A DNA stretch of 22,500 bases from Chromera velia (Eukaryota; Sar; Chromeraceae), in contig JAHBMJ010001005.1 of NCBI GenBank assembly GCA_018398765.1, positions 1 to 22,500 of the forward strand. The letters are read 5' to 3'. Under the pieces are notes generated by a model. It saw only the letters and a list, made by a program, of their open reading frames with translations, ran no database searches and was not told where the DNA came from. Below, piece after piece: positions 19,879 through 22,500 of the stretch (position 1 is its first letter; the number at the start of each line of letters is the position of its first letter). The position numbers and the translations under genes were made by a program.

Positions 19879-22420
19879 ATGATGATGTATGTCATTTCGC
19901 TCCCATGTCGTCTTTCCGCTTTGCCGGTTTGTACTCATCATCCGGTCTGGTTGCATGGGGATGCCTTTCCGCCCTCTGTCACTCTGTGCGTGTGTGTGTG
20001 CGTGAGGTCTTTGCGGTCGTCCTCTCTCTCTCTCGCTCGCTCGCTCTCGCCTTCTTTCTGCTTTCTGCTTTCACCCACCCCTCGGCGTTGACGGTCCCGT
20101 CCCTTCTTCTTTCGTTCTCTTCCTCTTTTCTTCCTGCCTGTATGCCTCCCGCATGTCTGCCTGCCCGCCTGCCCGCCTGGTTGCCAATGTGATTGATCCA
20201 CAGGCCGGAGACGAGACGTTGCGACAAGCGGAGATGACCTTCCGGACGAGAACAAGAGGCCTCGGGAAGCAGCACGCCGAGGGTGAGGGGGAGGGTGGCC
20301 GTTTTTCAGTCAGGGAGTGGGGGCTGTAGGTTTTCTTCGTGGGCGTCTTTGCGTCTCTCACCTATTTCCTTTCCCATCGCAACTGAAGAGTTTCTTCTCT
20401 CTTTGTCCCCTTTTGCCTCTCTTACTCTTTGCATTCGTACAGCCGAGTCTGCCTGCAGCGTTGGTTGCATGGCTCTGTGACTCCTGATCGATGCCTCGCT
20501 CTCTGTTTGCCATCCTGAACTGAAGTCGCTATTTTAGGCATCATGTGTTCTCTTTTGCAAAAAAAACTTCGGCGAGGGGTTTTTGCGTGAGTGGTTTCAC
20601 AATGAAGCGAAAGTCTTTTGCCTGTCCGGATGTCTGGAACTCAACTCAAGAAGTCCCTCGGTCCCTCGACTGGCCTGCCTCCTCGTTCCGCACTGGCCGG
20701 AGGGATGCATGAGTGAGTGAGTGAGAAAAGAAAAGAGTGCATGGAAGAAGAAGAGTGAATGCACTTAAGAGGGTGACCGTCGTCACGTGAATGCAGGTGC
20801 AGCTGCACACGCAGGGGGTACGGCCGGAGCCCCTCACCTTCACGGGCAGCCGCCCGGGGGGATCACAGGGTACATGTCCTTCCACGGCAATCTGACAGGA
20901 CCGTCGCCGAACTGGAGAAACACTCTCGTGCAGAGTAGCCACCTCTCAGAGATGGTCATGCGGTCAGTCAGTCAGTCAGTCAGTCAGTCAGTCAGTCAGT
21001 CAGTCACAGTGACTTTCAGTCAGTTAAGAGGGACGACTGACCGACCTTTCTTCCTGCATTGGACCTTCCGACAGGCAGTGAGTGAGTGAGTGAGTGAGTG
21101 AGTGAGGAATTGATTGAGTGAGCGAGGGATCCCTGCAGCCAGTTTGGGGATATACATCTCAATGCAGAACAATATGCTTCCCTGTGGGTTGCATTATGTA
21201 GAAGAGAGAGAATGTGTGAGGGGAGGGGAGGGGAGGAGAGAATGTAAAAGAGGGCGAGCGAGAGCACGAAGAAGACCCATGGAAGAGAAGACAATGGAAA
21301 TTAAGGGACAAACGTTCATGCTGCTAGCGATCTGCTGCTTGCCTGCCTGAGTGAGTACTCACTGGGGGCTGCTCAGTCACGCGAACGCTGACCATTCAAT
21401 GAGAAGCCCCTCATGTGTTCTCTCTCGTGTTTCCCGCTTTAATTTTCGATTTCTGCAGTGTGAGTGTGCTTCCCGAAAAGAAGAGTGGAGGGGGGAGCAA
21501 GAAAGCAGGGGAGTGGGAGAAACAGTTGTGGCGCACGCAGAAAGGCAAGGGAAAGGCCTTCTAGAAGAAAAAGGATCCAAAAGAAGGAAGCAGGGTAATT
21601 TCTTTCGTCCTTCTTATTGCTTCCTCCCTTCCTGTGTGTCTGCTTGCCTTCAGGAAAGCTGAGGAGGAGGTCAAGTACGTCTGCGCGGGACTGAAGGTTC
21701 GTTTTTCTATCGATCTCTATGTGTTTGCCTGTGTCGCTTTGATGTGATTGTGTTGCTGGAGTGATTGACTGGCTGCCTGACGGACTGATGGACGGACGTA
21801 GAGGCGAGACTCGTCTTCAAGCTGAGGAGGACAGTCGATCGATCAGGGTTTGGAGAAGAGAAGAGAAGAAGAAAACAGACGAGCAGAGGGCCCCCTCCCC
21901 CCAAAAAACGACTTCACACCACGGAGGGATGTGTGGAGCTCTCTGTCTGTTGTTGTGCTCCTCCCGCCTTGATTGTTGCCTCCGTCCTCGTTTCTTCTGT
22001 CCTTATCGTCCTCGTTTCTTCTGTCCTTATCGTCCTCGTTTCTTCTGTCCTGATCGTCCTCGTTTCTTCTGTCCTTATCGTCCTCGTTTCTTCTGTCCTT
22101 ATCGTCGTCGTTTCTTCTGTCCTTATCGTCCTCGTTTCTTCTGTCCTGATCGTCCTCGTTTCTTCTGTCCTGATCGTCCTCGTTTCTTCTGTCCTTATCG
22201 TCCTCGTTTCTTCTGTCCTTATCGTCCTCGTTTCATGGTGTGAGAGAGAGGGAGGGAGGTGTGCATGTTGAGAGAGCTCAACACACACTGAGGACCCAAC
22301 GCAATGCTCGGCCTGCAGGTGGACGACTGTGAGTCGTCGGATGACCGCCGGAAGTTTGAGAACGTGTGGGCACGGCACGAAGTGGTGCAGCTGCTGCGGG
22401 GGGTTCTGGCGGCCGGAAAG
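10058..22420 (+). CDS. Large multi-exon gene of unknown function, at least 1,874 aa, 3' end outside the window
   Basis: Exons are 10058-10226, 10579-11088, 11713-12324, 12533-12583, 12751-12783, 13428-15364, 15699-16879, 17322-17744, 18090-18170, 18669-18771, 19616-19681, 20204-20282, 20797-20962, 21459-21524, 21654-21696 and 22319-22420, then continuing. Every junction is phase-compatible (1,1,1,1,1,0,2,2,2,0,0,1,2,2,0,0). The start is preceded by an in-frame TGA at 10040. Residues 1-900 or so are Ser/Gly/Glu/Arg-rich with poly-Ser, poly-Gln and poly-Glu runs and probably disordered. From about residue 820 there are more ordered, Trp-containing stretches. I recognise no domain family. A nuclear or scaffold role would be a guess. 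Exons 3, 13, 14 and 15 have plausible alternative boundaries. Confidence 0.75.
11180..11256. repeat. poly-A, (CT)n and (TG)n tracts in intron 2
   Basis: An A-rich tract at about 11171-11189 is followed by CT repeats (about 11206-11225) and TG repeats (about 11226-11254). Confidence 0.9.
11380..11422. repeat. (GAGAG)n purine tract in intron 2
   Basis: AGAGAAG units grade into about six GGAGA units. Confidence 0.85.
11516..11636 (+). repeat. 51-bp direct duplication carrying a 3' splice site, separated by poly-T
   Basis: Bases 11516-11566 and 11586-11636 match at 49 of 51 positions with a 70-bp offset. Each contains GTACGTGCRTGCAG followed by GTGCCTTTGAG. The spacer is a run of 17 T. Either copy could act as an acceptor for exon 3. 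Confidence 0.92.
12325..12452 (+). repeat. Donor-anchored GTCA unit followed by (CTTT)n/(CTGT)n
   Basis: The intron 3 donor starts GTCAGTCAGTGAG. About 90 bp of CTTT and CTGT repeats begin some 35 bp further in. Confidence 0.88.
12784..13427. other. Intron 5 of the plus-strand gene
   Basis: This 644-bp intron has little simple repeat apart from GA-rich stretches at about 12795-12827 and 13336-13349. A short open frame at 12898-13143 has no acceptor and donor pair in a usable phase, so no exon is called. Confidence 0.55.
14630..14941 (+). other. Exitron-like segment inside exon 6
   Basis: A consensus donor GTGAGT at 14630 and an acceptor CGTTCTTGCAG ending at 14941 enclose 312 nt (104 codons). 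The segment is fully open in the exon frame. The encoded sequence looks protein-like towards its end ([18 protein letters not shown]), so retention is the default call here. Confidence 0.5.
15365..15698. repeat. Intron 6: (TG)n, (CT)n, (TA)n, (TG)n and (TATC)n
   Basis: A 334-bp intron is almost wholly alternating pyrimidine/purine or pyrimidine repeat. TG/TGCG runs at 15424-15497, CT at 15540-15562, TA at 15561-15578, TG at 15582-15627, and TATC near 15641. Because few stops occur, long spurious Cys/Val frames cross it. Confidence 0.92.
17032..17164 (+). repeat. Diverged tandem duplication in intron 7
   Basis: The segments 17032-17075 and 17124-17164 are similar, with a net 3-nt length difference and a 92-bp offset. 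A T-run and TTTCATACAG lie in the spacer. Read in plus frames they give similar peptides, [13 protein letters not shown] and [12 protein letters not shown]. Confidence 0.85.
17745..17800 (+). repeat. Donor-anchored (GTCA)n tract, intron 8
   Basis: The donor GTCAGT at 17745 is the first unit of five GTCA units. The pattern resumes at about 17776-17800 with GTCAGTCAGTGAGCGAGTGAG. Confidence 0.92.
18225..18304. repeat. (CT)n, (TG)n and (GTCT)n tracts, intron 9
   Basis: CT repeats, about 20 bp of TG, then GTCA/GTCT units. A cluster of GCATGC-like words lies further in (18530-18565). Confidence 0.88.
18772..18806 (+). repeat. Donor-anchored GTCA-family tract, intron 10
   Basis: The donor GTCAGC starts a degenerate run: GTCAGCCAGCAAGTCATTCA followed by three GTCA units. 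Confidence 0.85.
19682..19877 (+). repeat. Donor-anchored (GTCT)n, then (GTGA)n and two (TG)n blocks, intron 11
   Basis: The donor GTCTGT at 19682 begins (GTCT)n. (GTGA)n follows at about 19700-19734. Two long (TG)n tracts (about 19768-19800 and 19836-19877) flank a GTCTCTCC-rich stretch. Confidence 0.92.
20963..21028 (+). repeat. (GTCA)n tract at the exon 13 donor, open in frame
   Basis: GTCAGT at 20963 begins about 11 GTCA units, to 21006. The 66-nt segment to 21028 is divisible by three. If retained, it adds [14 protein letters not shown] coding, and the exon would then run to 21077. Confidence 0.8.
21078..21106 (+). repeat. (GTGA)n tract beginning at a GTGAGT donor
   Basis: Seven GTGA units start directly after GGCA at 21077. 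This would be the donor of the longer form of exon 13. Confidence 0.85.
21984..22234 (+). repeat. 24-bp minisatellite, ten copies plus a partial one, intron 15
   Basis: The unit is GTCCTCGTTTCTTCTGTCC followed by TTATC or TGATC. There are ten full units from 21984 to 22223 and a broken eleventh. A T/G polymorphism orders the units as T,T,G,T,T,T,G,G,T,T, and one unit has GTCGTCG. Because 24 is a multiple of three, open frames cross it on both strands. Confidence 0.95.
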
Positions 22421-22461
22421 GTCTGGTCTGGTCTGCCGGCTGTTTTCTTTTCTTTTTTTTT

Positions 22462-22500
22462 GTTCGTTCGTTCGTTCGTTCGTTCGTTCGTTGGTTCGTT
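22462..22500 (+). repeat. (GTTC)n microsatellite at the right edge
   Basis: At least eight GTTC/TTCG units continue to the window end, about 40 bp inside the intron after exon 16. Confidence 0.95.

Larger units (their letters stand above)
17322..22420 (+). other. C-terminal part, small exons 8-16
   Basis: Exon 8 (423 nt) encodes [15 protein letters not shown] and later [10 protein letters not shown] and [16 protein letters not shown]. Exons 9-12 are 66-103 nt each: [79 protein letters not shown]. Exon 13 (166 nt) includes [20 protein letters not shown]. Exon 15 gives [14 protein letters not shown], and exon 16 gives [20 protein letters not shown]. The regular phase closure and the loss of low complexity argue that these are real. 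The gene runs past 22420 into an intron. Confidence 0.72.

Noticed and set aside
21984..22234. CRISPR array
   Set aside because: The units are contiguous with no spacers, and the context is eukaryotic.
21914..22378. Thr/Arg/Glu repeat protein on minus, or Phe-Cys-Pro repeat protein on plus
   Set aside because: It is produced by the 24-bp minisatellite. The unit length keeps both strands open without selection.

Overview
This is eukaryotic nuclear DNA, probably from a microbial alga or protist. There are no operons. The coding sequence is cut into exons by spliceosomal introns that are unusually rich in short tandem repeats: (TG)n, (CT)n, (GTCA)n, (GTCT)n and a 24-bp minisatellite. The predicted proteins have long low-complexity Gly/Met/Gln, Ser, Glu and Arg runs. 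This would suit a chromerid-type alveolate or a dinoflagellate relative, but that is an impression and not a demonstrated assignment. All exon structures below were built by hand by matching splice-site sequence, reading phase and protein character. No transcript data were available.

Layout. Bases 1-3411 hold no gene I can support. They contain low-complexity sequence, large CA and ACTC/ATTC microsatellites and a possible 1.6-kb element (498-2097) with 21-bp inverted ends and subterminal hairpins. Bases 3412-9123 hold a complete minus-strand gene of 11 exons. Its phases close exactly to 1,512 nt (503 aa). It encodes a two-RRM, Gly/Met/Gln-rich RNA-binding protein of the hnRNP A/B-DAZAP1-Musashi type. 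Bases 9124-10057 are the spacer between two divergent genes. From 10058 to the right edge runs a plus-strand gene with at least 16 exons that is incomplete at the window end. It gives at least about 1,874 aa, with a disordered N-terminal half and a more ordered C-terminal part. I recognise no family in it.

The most interesting material is in the introns. In both genes, many 5' splice sites are the first unit of a tetranucleotide microsatellite (GTCAGTCAGT..., GTCTGTCTG..., GTGAGTGAG...), so the repeats begin at or next to the exon edge. About half of the donors have C at position +3. Nearly every alternating purine/pyrimidine tract reads (UG)n in the transcript, so its strand flips between the two divergent genes. 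Three short tandem duplications (offsets 77, 70 and 92 bp) carry or adjoin 3' splice sites, and two share an insert motif, which recalls introner-type intron gain. There is also a GC-AG intron inside RRM1, a frame-neutral exitron-like segment, and a CAGT tract that stays open as coding sequence. I see no functional link between the two genes beyond their divergent arrangement.
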